From: Rhodobacteraceae bacterium HLUCCA08
GTDB lineage: Bacteria > Pseudomonadota > Alphaproteobacteria > Rhodobacterales > Rhodobacteraceae
Assembly: GCA_001314655.1 (NCBI GenBank)
Contig: LJSF01000001.1
Coordinates: 162,034 to 226,033 of the forward strand
Direction of reading: 5' to 3'
DNA: 64,000 nucleotides
Shown here piece after piece: positions 9,291 through 19,324 of the stretch (within the stretch, counting starts at the first letter, position 1; each line of letters starts with the position of its first letter). The notes under the pieces were generated by a model that saw only the letters and a program-made list of their open reading frames with translations, did no database searches and was not told where the DNA came from. The position numbers were made by a program, and so were the translations under genes.

Positions 9291-10637
9291 ATGTCGCGCA
9301 AGTTCTTCGGCACGGACGGGGTCCGTGGCCTGGCCAATACCCATCCGATGACCGCCGAGATGGCGCTGCGCCTGGGCGCGGCGGCGGGGCGGTATTTCCG
9401 CAATGACGGCTCCAACGGGCACCGGGTGGTGATCGGCAAGGACACCCGACTGTCGGGCTATCTGTTCGAGAATGCGCTGACCGCCGGGCTGACCAGCACC
9501 GGGATGAACGTCTTCCTGCTGGGCCCGGTGCCGACGCCGGCGGTGGGGATGCTGACGCCCAGCCTGCGGGCCGATCTGGGCATCATGATCTCGGCCAGCC
9601 ACAACCCGGCCCATGACAACGGGATCAAGTTCTTCGGCCCCGACGGGTTCAAGCTGTCCGATGCGGCCGAGGCCGAGATCGAGCGGCTGCTGGACGCGGG
9701 CGTGGAGCCGGTGCAGGCCGGCAATATCGGTCGGGCCAAGCGGATCGACGATGGCCGGTTCCGCTATGGCGAGCGGGTGAAATCGACCCTTCCGGGGGGC
9801 ATGCGCTTGACCGGGCTCAAGGTCGTCGTCGATTGCGCCAATGGGGCCGCCTATCGCGCCGCGCCCGACATCCTGTGGGAACTGGGCGCCAATGTGATCC
9901 CGGTCGGGGTCAATCCGAACGGCTACAACATCAACGACGGCGTCGGCTCGACCGCGCCGCGCACCGCGGCCGAGACCGTGGTGGCCCATAACGCCGATGT
10001 CGGCCTGTGCCTGGACGGCGATGCGGACCGGGTCGTGGTGCTGGACCAGAACGGCAAGGCGGCCGATGGCGACCAGGTGATGGCGCTGCTGGCCGGCCGC
10101 TGGGCCGAGACCGGCCGGCTGACCGGCGGGGCGCTGGTGGCGACGGTGATGTCGAACCTCGGCCTGGAACGGTTCCTGGCCGGGCGCGGGCTGGGCCTGG
10201 AACGGACCAAGGTCGGCGACCGCTACGTGGTCGAGCGGATGCGCGCCGGCGGGTTCAACCTGGGCGGCGAACAATCCGGCCATATCGTGATGAGCGATTA
10301 CGCCACCACCGGGGACGGGCTGCTGGCCGGGATCCAGGTGCTGGCGGCGCTGGTCGAGACCGGCCGGCCGGCCTCCGAATTGCTGCACCAGTTCGACCCG
10401 GTGCCGCAGATGCTGAAGAATGTCGGTTTCACCGCCGGCACGGCGCCGCTGGAGGCCGAGGCGGTGAAACGCGCCAGCCGGGCGGCCGAGGCGCAGTTGA
10501 ACGGCAAGGGCCGGCTGCTGCTGCGGCCGTCGGGCACCGAGCCGCTGATCCGGGTCATGGTCGAATGCGAGGACGAGGCGCTGCTGGCGCGGGTGGTCGA
10601 CGACATGGTCGACACGATCGCGGCGGCCGGCGCCTGA
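9291..10637 (+). CDS. glmM: Phosphoglucosamine mutase
   Basis: Interconverts glucosamine-6-phosphate and glucosamine-1-phosphate, supplying UDP-GlcNAc for peptidoglycan and lipid A. It has 448 residues, typical of GlmM. The N-terminus [13 protein letters not shown], the phosphoserine loop ISASHNP (Ser103), the metal loop DGDADR and the C-terminal [14 protein letters not shown] are all present. The ATG at 9291 follows GGGGCAGCAG and gives the canonical start. It is last in the folB-folP-glmM run, and a strong hairpin follows the stop. Confidence 0.97.
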   Translation: MSRKFFGTDGVRGLANTHPMTAEMALRLGAAAGRYFRNDGSNGHRVVIGKDTRLSGYLFENALTAGLTSTGMNVFLLGPVPTPAVGMLTPSLRADLGIMISASHNPAHDNGIKFFGPDGFKLSDAAEAEIERLLDAGVEPVQAGNIGRAKRIDDGRFRYGERVKSTLPGGMRLTGLKVVVDCANGAAYRAAPDILWELGANVIPVGVNPNGYNINDGVGSTAPRTAAETVVAHNADVGLCLDGDADRVVVLDQNGKAADGDQVMALLAGRWAETGRLTGGALVATVMSNLGLERFLAGRGLGLERTKVGDRYVVERMRAGGFNLGGEQSGHIVMSDYATTGDGLLAGIQVLAALVETGRPASELLHQFDPVPQMLKNVGFTAGTAPLEAEAVKRASRAAEAQLNGKGRLLLRPSGTEPLIRVMVECEDEALLARVVDDMVDTIAAAGA

Positions 10638-10646
10638 AACGCCAAC

Positions 10647-10668
10647 GCCCCCGACCGGGGTCGGGGGC
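10647..10668. terminator. Hairpin between convergent glmM and surface-protein gene
   Basis: An inverted repeat GCCCCCGACC/GGTCGGGGGC lies in the 56-base convergent gap, so it could terminate both genes. There is no clear T-run on either side. Confidence 0.55.
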
Positions 10669-10693
10669 GGGGCGTTGTGCGGGGTCGCGGTGC

Positions 10694-11431
10694 TCAGGCC
10701 TTGCGGCGCTTTCCCCAGGCGGCCAGGCCCAGGGCCGATCCGAGCAGGACCAGCCCGCCCGGAAGCGGCACCGGCGACGGCTGGCCCCCGGAGGGCCCGC
10801 GCTGTTGCGGTGCCGGTGCGGTGATCGTGTAGCCGCCGCTGAGGTCGAGCTGGGTCAGGGTCGGGGCGTCGATCGGCCCGCCGATCCAGTAGGCCTGATC
10901 GAAATTGACATATTTGCGGACATCCATCGACACGGTGCTGCCCCGGGAGAAGCCGTCGGTGACGAACCCGTCGGTCGATCCGGTAAAGGCATACATCCAG
11001 TAATAGCCGTTCGCACCGGGGGCGCTGGCGTCTTCGTCGCCATAGGCATTGGCCCGGTCGTCCCTGACCAGCACGTTCGAGTCCGGGTCCAGACCGGACA
11101 GGTCGCCGGCGAATTTCGTGCGGCAGGTCTTGGCGTCGGCGCCACGACAATGCTGCGCCGGGTCGATATCCGTGCCGGTGAAGATCATGCCCAGCGACAG
11201 GTCGCTTGCCCCGGTCTGTTCATAGGCGAACAGGTAAGCGGATCCGAGCGACAGGGTCAGCGGCCCGTTGAAGGTGCCATTGTCATAGGCATAGAAATCC
11301 GCGGCCGAGGCATCGCCCTGAAGTGTCGACAGGTTCTGTGTGCCGGAAGACGTCGTGACCGACAGCGTTGCCGCCACCACGGGGGCCCCCATGCACAGGC
11401 TGGCGGTCAATACGGCAAGAAATCGCTTCAT
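10694..11431 (-). CDS. VPLPA-CTERM sorted surface protein
   Basis: A 245-residue exported protein. It has an N-terminal signal peptide (MKRFLAVLTASLCMG...VVAA) and a C-terminal tripartite sorting tail: the motif SPVPLPGG, a hydrophobic helix and the basic end KRRKA. This is the VPLPA-CTERM arrangement of proteins handled by exosortase-linked systems in proteobacteria. The body (residues 25-215) is rich in Gly, Ser, Thr and Asp and holds a CRGADAKTC pair. I recognise no enzyme domain in it. It is alone on the minus strand, with about 200 bases upstream for its promoter. Confidence 0.85.
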   Translation of the reverse strand: MKRFLAVLTASLCMGAPVVAATLSVTTSSGTQNLSTLQGDASAADFYAYDNGTFNGPLTLSLGSAYLFAYEQTGASDLSLGMIFTGTDIDPAQHCRGADAKTCRTKFAGDLSGLDPDSNVLVRDDRANAYGDEDASAPGANGYYWMYAFTGSTDGFVTDGFSRGSTVSMDVRKYVNFDQAYWIGGPIDAPTLTQLDLSGGYTITAPAPQQRGPSGGQPSPVPLPGGLVLLGSALGLAAWGKRRKA

Positions 11432-11634
11432 GGTTTCACAGCTCCCAAAGTCACATCAAAATGTTCATACCGACTACACCGTTTAAGGCGAAGCTGCATC
11501 CGAGTATCGGGGAAAAGCCTTGGGAACCAGTCATTTTCACGACAATCGCATTCCTGCGCTTGATTGGTGACCTTTGCGCGACAATGCTGCCCGGCTCCGG
11601 CCCCGGGCGCGCCGATTCGGCGCGGCGCGGGCGG

Positions 11635-12531
11635 TCAGCTTGACAGGAGACGGCGCAGCGACGGGGCCTGGCTGATGAACAGGCCGGTCAGGATCAGCGT
11701 CAGCGCGGCGAAGAACCGCCAGGGCAGTTCCTCGGACAGGATCAGCGCGCCCAGGGCCATGGACCAGACCGGGACCTGGTAATTCACCAGCGTCATGAAC
11801 ACCGACCCGGCGCTGCGGATCACCCGCGTGCGCAACAATGTGGCCAGCGCCGTCGGCACCAGGCCCAGGAACAGCAATGCGCTTCCGGCGCGCGGTCCGG
11901 CCCAGCCGGGGACACCTTCGACCGCAAGGGTGACCGGGATCAGGACCGCCGCCCCCACGACCAGCGACAGGGCGGCCAGAACAAGCGGGTCGATCGGCGG
12001 ACAATTGCGGGTCAGGATCGAGGCCACGGCATAGCTTGCCGCGGCGCCGATACAGGCCAGTTGCGCCAGCGGTTCCGCGCCCTGGCCCAGGCTGGCCAGC
12101 CCCGGGCCGATCAGCACCAGCGCGCCGGCGAAGCCGACGCTGACGCCGGTTGCCTTGCGCAGCACCAGCGGTTCGTCCGAGAACAGATGCGCCAGCGGCA
12201 GCACGAACAGCGGCACCGCGGCCATGGAAATGCCGGCAAAGGCCGAGGGCACGTGCTGCTGGCCCCAGCTGAGCAGGACAAAGGGCACCGCGGTGCTCAG
12301 CAGCCCCGCGCCGGCGACGATGACCCAGAGCCGGAGCGAGCCGGCGGGCAGCCGCTTGCCCATGCCCAGCGCCAGGGCCGTCAGCGCGACGGCACCCAGC
12401 GTGGTGCGGGCGCAGGCCACGGTCAGCGGCCCGTAGCCTTCCAGCGCCACGGAAATCACCATGAAGGTGCCGCCCCAGACCAGGCCCAGGGTCAGCACCG
12501 ACAGCCAGTCGGACCGGCCGGGCGCCGTCAC
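11635..12531 (-). CDS. DMT/EamA-family membrane transporter
   Basis: A 298-residue protein with about ten hydrophobic segments in two similar halves, the layout of EamA (drug/metabolite) exporters. The first half opens LTLGLVWGGTFMVI, and the second contains LGLVPTALATLLRTRVI and NYQVPVWSMALGALILSEE, common EamA repeat signatures. The substrate cannot be read from sequence. The start is taken as the GTG at 12531, which overlaps the preceding stop by 4 bases; the longer upstream frame has no membrane character and looks like high-GC read-through. Confidence 0.85.
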   Translation of the reverse strand: MTAPGRSDWLSVLTLGLVWGGTFMVISVALEGYGPLTVACARTTLGAVALTALALGMGKRLPAGSLRLWVIVAGAGLLSTAVPFVLLSWGQQHVPSAFAGISMAAVPLFVLPLAHLFSDEPLVLRKATGVSVGFAGALVLIGPGLASLGQGAEPLAQLACIGAAASYAVASILTRNCPPIDPLVLAALSLVVGAAVLIPVTLAVEGVPGWAGPRAGSALLFLGLVPTALATLLRTRVIRSAGSVFMTLVNYQVPVWSMALGALILSEELPWRFFAALTLILTGLFISQAPSLRRLLSS

Positions 12532-12941
12532 GCGGCGCCTGCCGCCGCCGTGGCCGCGCCCGAGCCATGGAACCAGGCGTAATAGCCATAGGACAGCACG
12601 CCAAGCGCGGTCAGCGCCAGCCCGACCCAGCGCCAGGAGCCGACCTCGGGGGTGCGGCGGGCGACGATCCAGACCGCGCGGGTCAGGACGATCTGGTAGG
12701 CGCACAGCCCGACCAGAAGCGCCGCCAGCACCAGGTCGAGCGCCCGGTCGCTCAGCACCAGCGAGGCCAGCACGCCGACCAGCACCGTGACCGGAACGAA
12801 CACCAGCGCGACGCCGATATTGCCGATCCAGAACGTATCGCCCAGGCCCAGCCGCGCCCGCAAGAGCCGGCCGAACCAGGCCGGGCGAAAGATGTCCCGG
12901 CGGTCATCCGCAGGTCGGGCAAGGTCGTCGAATTCGTTCAC
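12528..12941 (-). CDS. Small membrane protein, unknown function
   Basis: A 137-residue protein with a hydrophilic N-terminus (NEFDDLARPADDRRD) and about four hydrophobic stretches: NIGVALVFVPVTVLVGVLA, LDLVLAALLVGLCAYQIVL and WVGLALTALGVLSYG among them. A GTG start at 12941 sits seven bases behind AAGGA, which decides it over the longer open frame. Its last codon overlaps the DMT transporter start, so the two are one transcription unit. No family is recognised. Confidence 0.65.
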   Translation of the reverse strand: MNEFDDLARPADDRRDIFRPAWFGRLLRARLGLGDTFWIGNIGVALVFVPVTVLVGVLASLVLSDRALDLVLAALLVGLCAYQIVLTRAVWIVARRTPEVGSWRWVGLALTALGVLSYGYYAWFHGSGAATAAAGAA

Positions 12942-13304
12942 GGGGGGGTCCTTCCGCGGGGTGCCGTGCCCGGCCGGACATAGACCCGGGCGCGGGGGCT
13001 TGTCCACCGGCGCCGGCTCCGGACGCCCGGTTGCCGCCTTCGGCAGTGCGGCGACGATCCCGGTCAGCGAGACCGGCGAGGCGCCGACGAAGGTCGCCCG
13101 CACGCCTGGGGTCATTCTGTCGTCGCGCCCCGCGCGGCCGCGGCGACAGCCGCCAGCAGCTCCGACGCGCCCGGCGCCCCGACCGGCCCCCAGGTCCGGC
13201 GGCCGCTCCGGCGCAGGTTCCGGCGCAGGTTCCTGTGCCGGATATCGACCATCACCTGCCCCGTTCGCCCGGAACCCGGCGCGTGACGCAAGGGTGCGCG
13301 ACAC
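12942..13304. other. Intergenic stretch, no supported gene
   Basis: About 360 bases between the small membrane gene and the ilvC terminator. Several frames are open, but all give Arg/Pro/Ala-rich sequence typical of non-coding high-GC DNA. The only local pattern is a short repeat of GGCGCAGGTTCC near 13215-13240. It should contain the promoter for the minus-strand membrane pair. Confidence 0.5.
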
Positions 13305-13334
13305 CGAAAAGGGGCGCCTCGAAAGGCGCCCCTT
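13305..13334 (-). terminator. Intrinsic terminator of ilvC
   Basis: A perfect 10-bp stem AAGGGGCGCC/GGCGCCCCTT with a 6-base loop is followed, on the minus strand, by TTTTCGG. It lies 20 bases after the ilvC stop. Confidence 0.85.
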
Positions 13335-13353
13335 GACCGGCGTGTCGCCGGCC

Positions 13354-14513
<1,160 letters not shown>

Positions 14514-14969
14514 ATGCTGGATGACCTTGATCGCCGCCTGTTGCGCCAATTGCAGGCCGACCCCTCGCTCAGCCAGGCGGACCTGGCGGAACGGGCCGGC
14601 GTTTCGCCGCTCAAGGCCGGGCGGCGGATCGCGCGGCTGGAACAGGCCGGCGTGCTGCGCCCGCGCCGCGCGGTGATCGACTGGGCGGCGCTGGGTTATG
14701 AGGTGGCGGTGAGCCTGCGCATCACCCTGGACAAGACCGCGCCGCGGGCCTTCGACGAGTTCCTGGCCGCCGCGCGCGACATTCCGGAAGTGACCGAGAT
14801 CCAGACCTTCCTGGGCCGGGTCGACCTGCGGCTGATGGTGCTGGCCCGCGACATGGCGCATTACCAGGCGCTGTATCGCGACCGGATCCTGGCCTTGCCG
14901 CATATCGCCGATATCGAGGCGCTGGTGACGGTGTCGACGCTGAAGGACGACCGGAGCCTGCCGCTATGA
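14514..14969 (+). CDS. Lrp/AsnC-family transcriptional regulator (first of tandem pair)
   Basis: A 151-residue regulator. The N-terminal helix-turn-helix is DDLDRRLLRQLQADPSLSQADLAERAGVSPLKAGRRIARLEQAGVL, and a RAM (AsnC_trans_reg) effector domain follows, with FLGRVDLRLMVLARDM. It probably senses an amino acid and acts as an oligomer. The ATG at 14514 gives the canonical LDDLDRRLL start; in-frame ATGs at 14472 and 14490 would add residues inside the AT-rich promoter. The stop overlaps the second Lrp gene by 4 bases, so they are coupled. Its target may be ilvC. Confidence 0.9.
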   Translation: MLDDLDRRLLRQLQADPSLSQADLAERAGVSPLKAGRRIARLEQAGVLRPRRAVIDWAALGYEVAVSLRITLDKTAPRAFDEFLAAARDIPEVTEIQTFLGRVDLRLMVLARDMAHYQALYRDRILALPHIADIEALVTVSTLKDDRSLPL

Positions 14970-15421
14970 CCCCGCTGGACGACACCGACCGGGCGCTGCT
15001 GCGCGAGATGGTCCGCGATGCCGGGCAATCGGCGGCGCAGCTGGGCGCCGCCGTGGGGCTGAGCCAGCCCGCCGCCTGGCGCCGCATCCGGCGGCTGCGC
15101 GAGGCGGGCGTGCTGGCCGGGCGCCGGGTGGAGCTGGACGCCCAGGCGCTGGGCTTCGGTGTCACCGTGTTCCTGGGCGTCAAGCTGGCCACCAGGGGCC
15201 GGATCAGCCTGGAGGATTTCGAACGCGCCGTCACCGCGATCCCCGAGGTGCAGCTGGTCGAGCACGTTCTGGGCCTGTTCGACTACCGGCTGCGCGTCGT
15301 CGCCCGCGACCTGGCCGATTTCGAGCGGGTGCTGCGGCGCCGGATCATGACCCTGCCGGGTGTCGGCGACGTGGAGGCCAATGTGCTGCTGTCCGAGGAA
15401 CGCCGCCCCGGGCCGATCTGA
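14966..15421 (+). CDS. Lrp/AsnC-family transcriptional regulator (second of tandem pair)
   Basis: Also 151 residues with the same layout: helix-turn-helix (LDDTDRALLREMVRDAGQSAAQLGAAVGLSQPAAWRRIRRLREAGVL) and a RAM domain containing VLGLFDYRLRVVARDLADF. It is translationally coupled to the first Lrp gene (ATGA overlap), which suggests the two proteins are made together and could form mixed assemblies. The sequence is clearly diverged from its neighbour, so this is an old duplication or pairing rather than a recent copy. Confidence 0.9.
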   Translation: MTPLDDTDRALLREMVRDAGQSAAQLGAAVGLSQPAAWRRIRRLREAGVLAGRRVELDAQALGFGVTVFLGVKLATRGRISLEDFERAVTAIPEVQLVEHVLGLFDYRLRVVARDLADFERVLRRRIMTLPGVGDVEANVLLSEERRPGPI

Positions 15422-15477
15422 CGCTAGGCAGGGGCGCGCCCCCGCGCTAGGTAGGGGCAACAAGGAGGATCCGATCC

Positions 15478-16611
15478 ATGCCCGCCGATACCTTTCGTTC
15501 CCCCGTCGACCCGGACGGGTTGCAGGAATTCTCGGTCGTCTTCACCGACCGGTCGCTGAACCACATGTCCGCCGCCTTCCAGCAGGTGATGCGCGACCTG
15601 CATGTCCTGCTGTGCGAGGTCTATGGCGCGGCCGGTGCGGTGATCGTGCCCGGCGGCGGCAGCTTCGGGATGGAGGCGGTGGCCCGCCAGTTCGGCCACG
15701 AGGCCCATGCGCTGGTGGTGCGCAACGGCTGGTTTTCCTATCGCTGGAGCCAGATCTTCGAGGCCGGCGGCTTTGCCCGCGAGGTGACCGTGTTCAAGGC
15801 CCGCCAGACCGGCAACGACAGCCGCGCGCCCTTTGCCCCCGCGCCGGTGGAGGAGGTGACGCAGGCGATCCGGGCGGCGAAACCTGACGTGGTGTTCGCC
15901 CCCCATGTGGAAACCTCGGCCGGGCTGATCCTGCCCGACACCCATATCGCCGCCCTGGCCGAGGCCGCGCACGAGGTCGGCGCGCTGATGGTGCTCGATT
16001 GCATCGCCAGCGGCGCGGCCTGGGTCGATATGGGCGCGACCGGCGTCGATGTGCTGATCTCGGCCCCGCAGAAGGGCTGGAGCTCGACCCCCGCCGCCGG
16101 GCTGGTGATGCTGTCGGAAGCGGCGCTGGCGCGGCTGGAGCAGACCACATCCGACAGTTTCGCGCTGGATCTGAAGAAATGGCGCCAGATCATGCAGGCC
16201 TATCTGGATGGCGGCCATGCCTATCACGCGACCATGCCCACCGATGCCCTGCGCCAGCTGCGCGACACGATGATCGAAAGCCGCGATTTCGGGTTCGAGG
16301 CGATGCGCGCCGCGCAATGGCGCCTGGGCGACGGGGTGCGCACCTATATGGCCGACAAGGGCCTGCGTTCGGTGGCGGCCGAGGGGTTCGGCGCGCCCGG
16401 CGTGGTGGTCTGTTATACCGACGACGCCGATATCGCGACCGGCAAGCCCTTTGCCGCAAGGGGCATGCAGATCGCCGCCGGCGTGCCGCTGGCGGTGGAC
16501 GAACCGGCCGATTTCCGCACCTTCCGGATCGGGCTGTTCGGCCTCGACAAGCTGCGCGACGTGGACGGCACCCTGGAGCGGTTCCGGGCGGTGGCCGACC
16601 AGGTGCTCTGA
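15478..16611 (+). CDS. Class V PLP aminotransferase
   Basis: A 377-residue aminotransferase of the alanine-glyoxylate/serine-pyruvate class (fold type I). Motifs seen are PGGGSFGMEAVARQF near the cofactor-phosphate loop, APHVETSAG, LDCIASGAAWVDMGATGVDVLISAPQKGW (the PLP Lys is in PQKGW) and GLFGLDKL near the end. Such enzymes move the amino group between serine or alanine and glyoxylate or pyruvate; the exact substrate is not readable. AAGGAGG sits nine bases before the ATG. It is separate from the Lrp pair by 56 bases and could be one of their targets. Confidence 0.88.
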   Translation: MPADTFRSPVDPDGLQEFSVVFTDRSLNHMSAAFQQVMRDLHVLLCEVYGAAGAVIVPGGGSFGMEAVARQFGHEAHALVVRNGWFSYRWSQIFEAGGFAREVTVFKARQTGNDSRAPFAPAPVEEVTQAIRAAKPDVVFAPHVETSAGLILPDTHIAALAEAAHEVGALMVLDCIASGAAWVDMGATGVDVLISAPQKGWSSTPAAGLVMLSEAALARLEQTTSDSFALDLKKWRQIMQAYLDGGHAYHATMPTDALRQLRDTMIESRDFGFEAMRAAQWRLGDGVRTYMADKGLRSVAAEGFGAPGVVVCYTDDADIATGKPFAARGMQIAAGVPLAVDEPADFRTFRIGLFGLDKLRDVDGTLERFRAVADQVL

Positions 16612-16616
16612 CCCGC

Positions 16617-17813
16617 CTACCGGGTCGCGCCCAGGCCCAGTTTCATCAGCGTGCGCCGCACCGGCGCCAGGCCATACAGCGCCTCGATCCCGCGCGCGCG
16701 CAGGTCGCGCAGGCCCGGCGCGCCGGCCATCGAGGCACGATTGAGCGCATCGACCCCGCGCACCCGCAGCGCCACCTCGGGGTGGCGGCGGCGTTCATAG
16801 GCGTCCAGCATCTGCCGGTCGCCCAAGCCTTCGGGGCGCGCCACGGCCAGGTCCAGCAGGCAGCGCAGATCGGCCAGCGACATGTTCAGCCCCTGGGCGC
16901 CGATCGGCGGCACCACATGGGCGGCCTCGGCCATCAGCGCCACGCGCTGGGCCGACATGCGCGCGGCGATCTGGCTGATGATCGGCCAGACCATGCGCCG
17001 GCTGGCCAGGGTCAGCGGCCCGAAGAGGCCGGCCGAGCGGGCGGTGGCCGCGGCCTCGAAGTCAGCCTCGGGCAGGGCGGCCAGGCGCATTGCCTCGGGG
17101 CCATGCTCCATCCAGACCACGGCGGAACAGGGCCGGCCGTCCTGGTCGGGCAGGGGCACCAGGGTAAAGGGGCCGCCGCTGCGATGCACCTCGGTCGAGA
17201 CCTGGTCGTGCGGCACGTCATGGCTGACGGCAAAGACCACCGCCTTCTGGCCATAACGCGTGGTCCGTGCCGGGATGTCCAGCGCCTGCCGCACCGGCGA
17301 GTTGCGGCCATCGGCGGCGATCACCAGTTTCGCCCGGATCCGCGCGCCGTCGCTCAGGGTGACCAGGGCCTCGGCCTCGCGGGTCAGCAGGCTGGCAAAG
17401 CCGAGGCCGGGGCGGAAATCGACCCGGGCCAGTTCGGCCAGCCGGGCCACCATCTCGCGCCGCAGCAGCCAGTTGGGCAGGTTCCAGCCGAAGGGGTCGT
17501 CCGAGATGTCGGAGGCGTCGAAATCGCGCACCACGCGGGGCGTCGGTTCGGCCCCGCCGGCATCGACGATGCGCATCACCTGCAAGGCCGCGGCATGGGG
17601 GGCCAGGCGCGCCCAGAGCCCGGCCGCGTCCAGCAGCGCCTTCGACGGCTGCAGGAAGGCGGTGGTGCGCAGGTCGGCGCCCTCGGTGCCGGCATCGGTG
17701 ATCGGCGGCGCCGGATCGGCGATGATGACCGAAAAGCCCGCCGCGCCGAAGGCCGCCGCGGCGCTCAGCCCCGCCACGCCACCGCCCGAGATGAAGATGT
17801 CGCAATGGTCCAT
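16617..17813 (-). CDS. UbiH/UbiF-family FAD-dependent hydroxylase
   Basis: A 398-residue flavoprotein monooxygenase. The FAD-binding GGGVAGLSAAAAFGAAG is at the N-terminus, AADGRNSPVR is the DG motif, and PIGAQGLNMSLADLRCL is the UbiH-type ribityl-binding segment. These enzymes hydroxylate the ubiquinone ring with O2 and NAD(P)H. Which ring position is served is not clear, because alphaproteobacterial UbiH, UbiF and UbiL are similar. The ATG at 17813 gives the standard MDHCDIFISGGG start. The final codon lies 5 bases from the convergent aminotransferase stop. Confidence 0.88.
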   Translation of the reverse strand: MDHCDIFISGGGVAGLSAAAAFGAAGFSVIIADPAPPITDAGTEGADLRTTAFLQPSKALLDAAGLWARLAPHAAALQVMRIVDAGGAEPTPRVVRDFDASDISDDPFGWNLPNWLLRREMVARLAELARVDFRPGLGFASLLTREAEALVTLSDGARIRAKLVIAADGRNSPVRQALDIPARTTRYGQKAVVFAVSHDVPHDQVSTEVHRSGGPFTLVPLPDQDGRPCSAVVWMEHGPEAMRLAALPEADFEAAATARSAGLFGPLTLASRRMVWPIISQIAARMSAQRVALMAEAAHVVPPIGAQGLNMSLADLRCLLDLAVARPEGLGDRQMLDAYERRRHPEVALRVRGVDALNRASMAGAPGLRDLRARGIEALYGLAPVRRTLMKLGLGATR

Positions 17814-17882
17814 GGGCCGCAGATAGCGCCCGCGCGCGGGTCGGGAAAGGGGCGACGTTGCCACAGGGGGGCGGCGATGGCC

Positions 17883-18527
17883 TCAGACCAGATGTTGCAG
17901 AAAGCCGGCCAGGTCGTCGGTATGGTGGTGGATGTGATCGGCCGGGTGCGGGTCGGGCGCCACCAGCACCGTGCGCATCCCCATCGCATGGGGGGCGGCC
18001 AGGTTGCGCATGTCATCCTCGAACATCGCGCCGCGTTCGGCCGGCAGCCCGTCCAGGGCAAAGACCGCCTCGAAGGCCGCCTGTTCCGGCTTGGGCCGAA
18101 AGCCCGCATGTTCGACGCCGTAGACCGCGTCGAACACGTCCGTCAGCCCGCGCGCGGCCAGCACGTTGCGGGCATAGGGTTCGCAGCCGTTGGTATAGAC
18201 GATCTTGCGGCCGGGCAGGGCAGTGATCGCATCCGCCAGCGCCGGGTCCGGGGTCAGGACGGAAAAGTCGATCTCGTGCACCTCGGTCAGGTAGGGGCCG
18301 GGATCGGCGTCGTGTTCGGCCATCAGCCCGGCCAGCGTGGTGCCGTATTGCCGCCAGTACAGCGCGCGCAGCCGGTCGGCCTCGGGCTGCGGCACGCCCA
18401 GGGTGCGGGCGACATAGGCCGTCATCCGGACCTCGATCTGGTCGAAGAGCCGCGCCGCGGGCGGATAGAGCGTGTTGTCCAGGTCGAAGACCCAGGCGCG
18501 GACATGGGAAAAGGAGGCCTTGACCAT
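17883..18527 (-). CDS. HAD-family pyrimidine 5'-nucleotidase-like phosphatase
   Basis: A 214-residue HAD phosphatase. Motif I is VFDLDNTLYP, motif II VYTNGC, the motif III Lys lies in FRPKPEQAAF, and motif IV is MFEDDMRNL. The N-terminus and length match the Sdt1/Phm8-like pyrimidine 5'-nucleotidase group found widely in Rhodobacterales, so nucleotide dephosphorylation is the likely activity. It is upstream of the UbiH-type gene on the same strand and may be co-transcribed with it. Confidence 0.85.
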   Translation of the reverse strand: MVKASFSHVRAWVFDLDNTLYPPAARLFDQIEVRMTAYVARTLGVPQPEADRLRALYWRQYGTTLAGLMAEHDADPGPYLTEVHEIDFSVLTPDPALADAITALPGRKIVYTNGCEPYARNVLAARGLTDVFDAVYGVEHAGFRPKPEQAAFEAVFALDGLPAERGAMFEDDMRNLAAPHAMGMRTVLVAPDPHPADHIHHHTDDLAGFLQHLV

Positions 18528-18664
18528 GGCCCGTTTCTAGGGCGCCTGGCGGCCGAGGGAAACCGCAAACGCCACCCGGGCCCTGGCGGGGCAAAGCGAC
18601 GCGGATGTGCCGCTTGCCCCGACGGGCCCTGCAGGGATAAGGTTTCGTGTCGAAGGGAAGCACC

Positions 18665-19318
18665 ATGGCAGACAGCAAACTGATCCAGAAGGACGCCTAT
18701 GGGCTGATCCTGGAGGCCATCGATACCGGCCTCTACAAGCCCGGCGACCGGCTGGTCGAAAGCGAATTGGCCGAGCGTTTCGGCGTGTCGCGGACCCCGA
18801 TCCGCGAGGCCTTGCAGCGGCTCGAAACCCAAAGCCTGCTGACCCGCGACGGCCGGTCGCTGATCGTCGCCTCGCTGGATCATTCGCAACTGGCCGAGCT
18901 TTACGTGGTGCGCGGCGAGCTGGAGGGGCTGGCGGCACGGCTGGCCGCCCGCCACGCGACGCCCGAAGAGGTGCGTGTGCTCAAGACCATGCTGGACGAG
19001 GATCAGGCCCTGGTCGACGATCCCGAGGCCATGGCCCGGGCCAACCGGCGCTTTCACAAGCAGATCCACCTGGCCAGCCACAACCGGTTCCTGGTCCAGC
19101 AGCTGGACCTGGTGCATCGGTCGATGGCGCTTCTGGCCTCCACTTCGATCGCGGCCGAGGGGCGGCCGACGGATACGCTCAAGGAACATGGGCGGATCGT
19201 CCAGGCGATCGAGAAGGGCGATGGCGATGCCGCGGCCGAGGCGCTGCGGGTGCATATTTCCAAGGCCTACGAGACCCGGCTGAAACTGGATGCCAAGGCG
19301 GTCGAGGCGGCGGAATAG
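18665..19318 (+). CDS. GntR/FadR-family (FCD domain) regulator
   Basis: A 217-residue regulator. The winged helix-turn-helix is at residues about 8-75 (YKPGDRLVESELAERFGVSRTPIREALQRLETQSLL). An all-helical FCD effector domain follows with ELYVVRGELEGLAARLAA, NRRFHKQIHLASHNRF and the metal/ligand His segment LKEHGRIVQAIEKGD. The FadR subfamily usually senses organic acids. The ATG at 18665 follows GAAGGGAAG. It is divergent from the HAD gene and convergent with the glycosyltransferase 6 bases away, so its target is not evident. Confidence 0.9.
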   Translation: MADSKLIQKDAYGLILEAIDTGLYKPGDRLVESELAERFGVSRTPIREALQRLETQSLLTRDGRSLIVASLDHSQLAELYVVRGELEGLAARLAARHATPEEVRVLKTMLDEDQALVDDPEAMARANRRFHKQIHLASHNRFLVQQLDLVHRSMALLASTSIAAEGRPTDTLKEHGRIVQAIEKGDGDAAAEALRVHISKAYETRLKLDAKAVEAAE

Positions 19319-19324
19319 CCGGGC

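Noticed and set aside
13031..13336. Plus-strand ORF of 101 codons before the ilvC terminator
   Set aside because: Arg/Pro-rich low-complexity sequence, runs through the terminator, no ribosome site.
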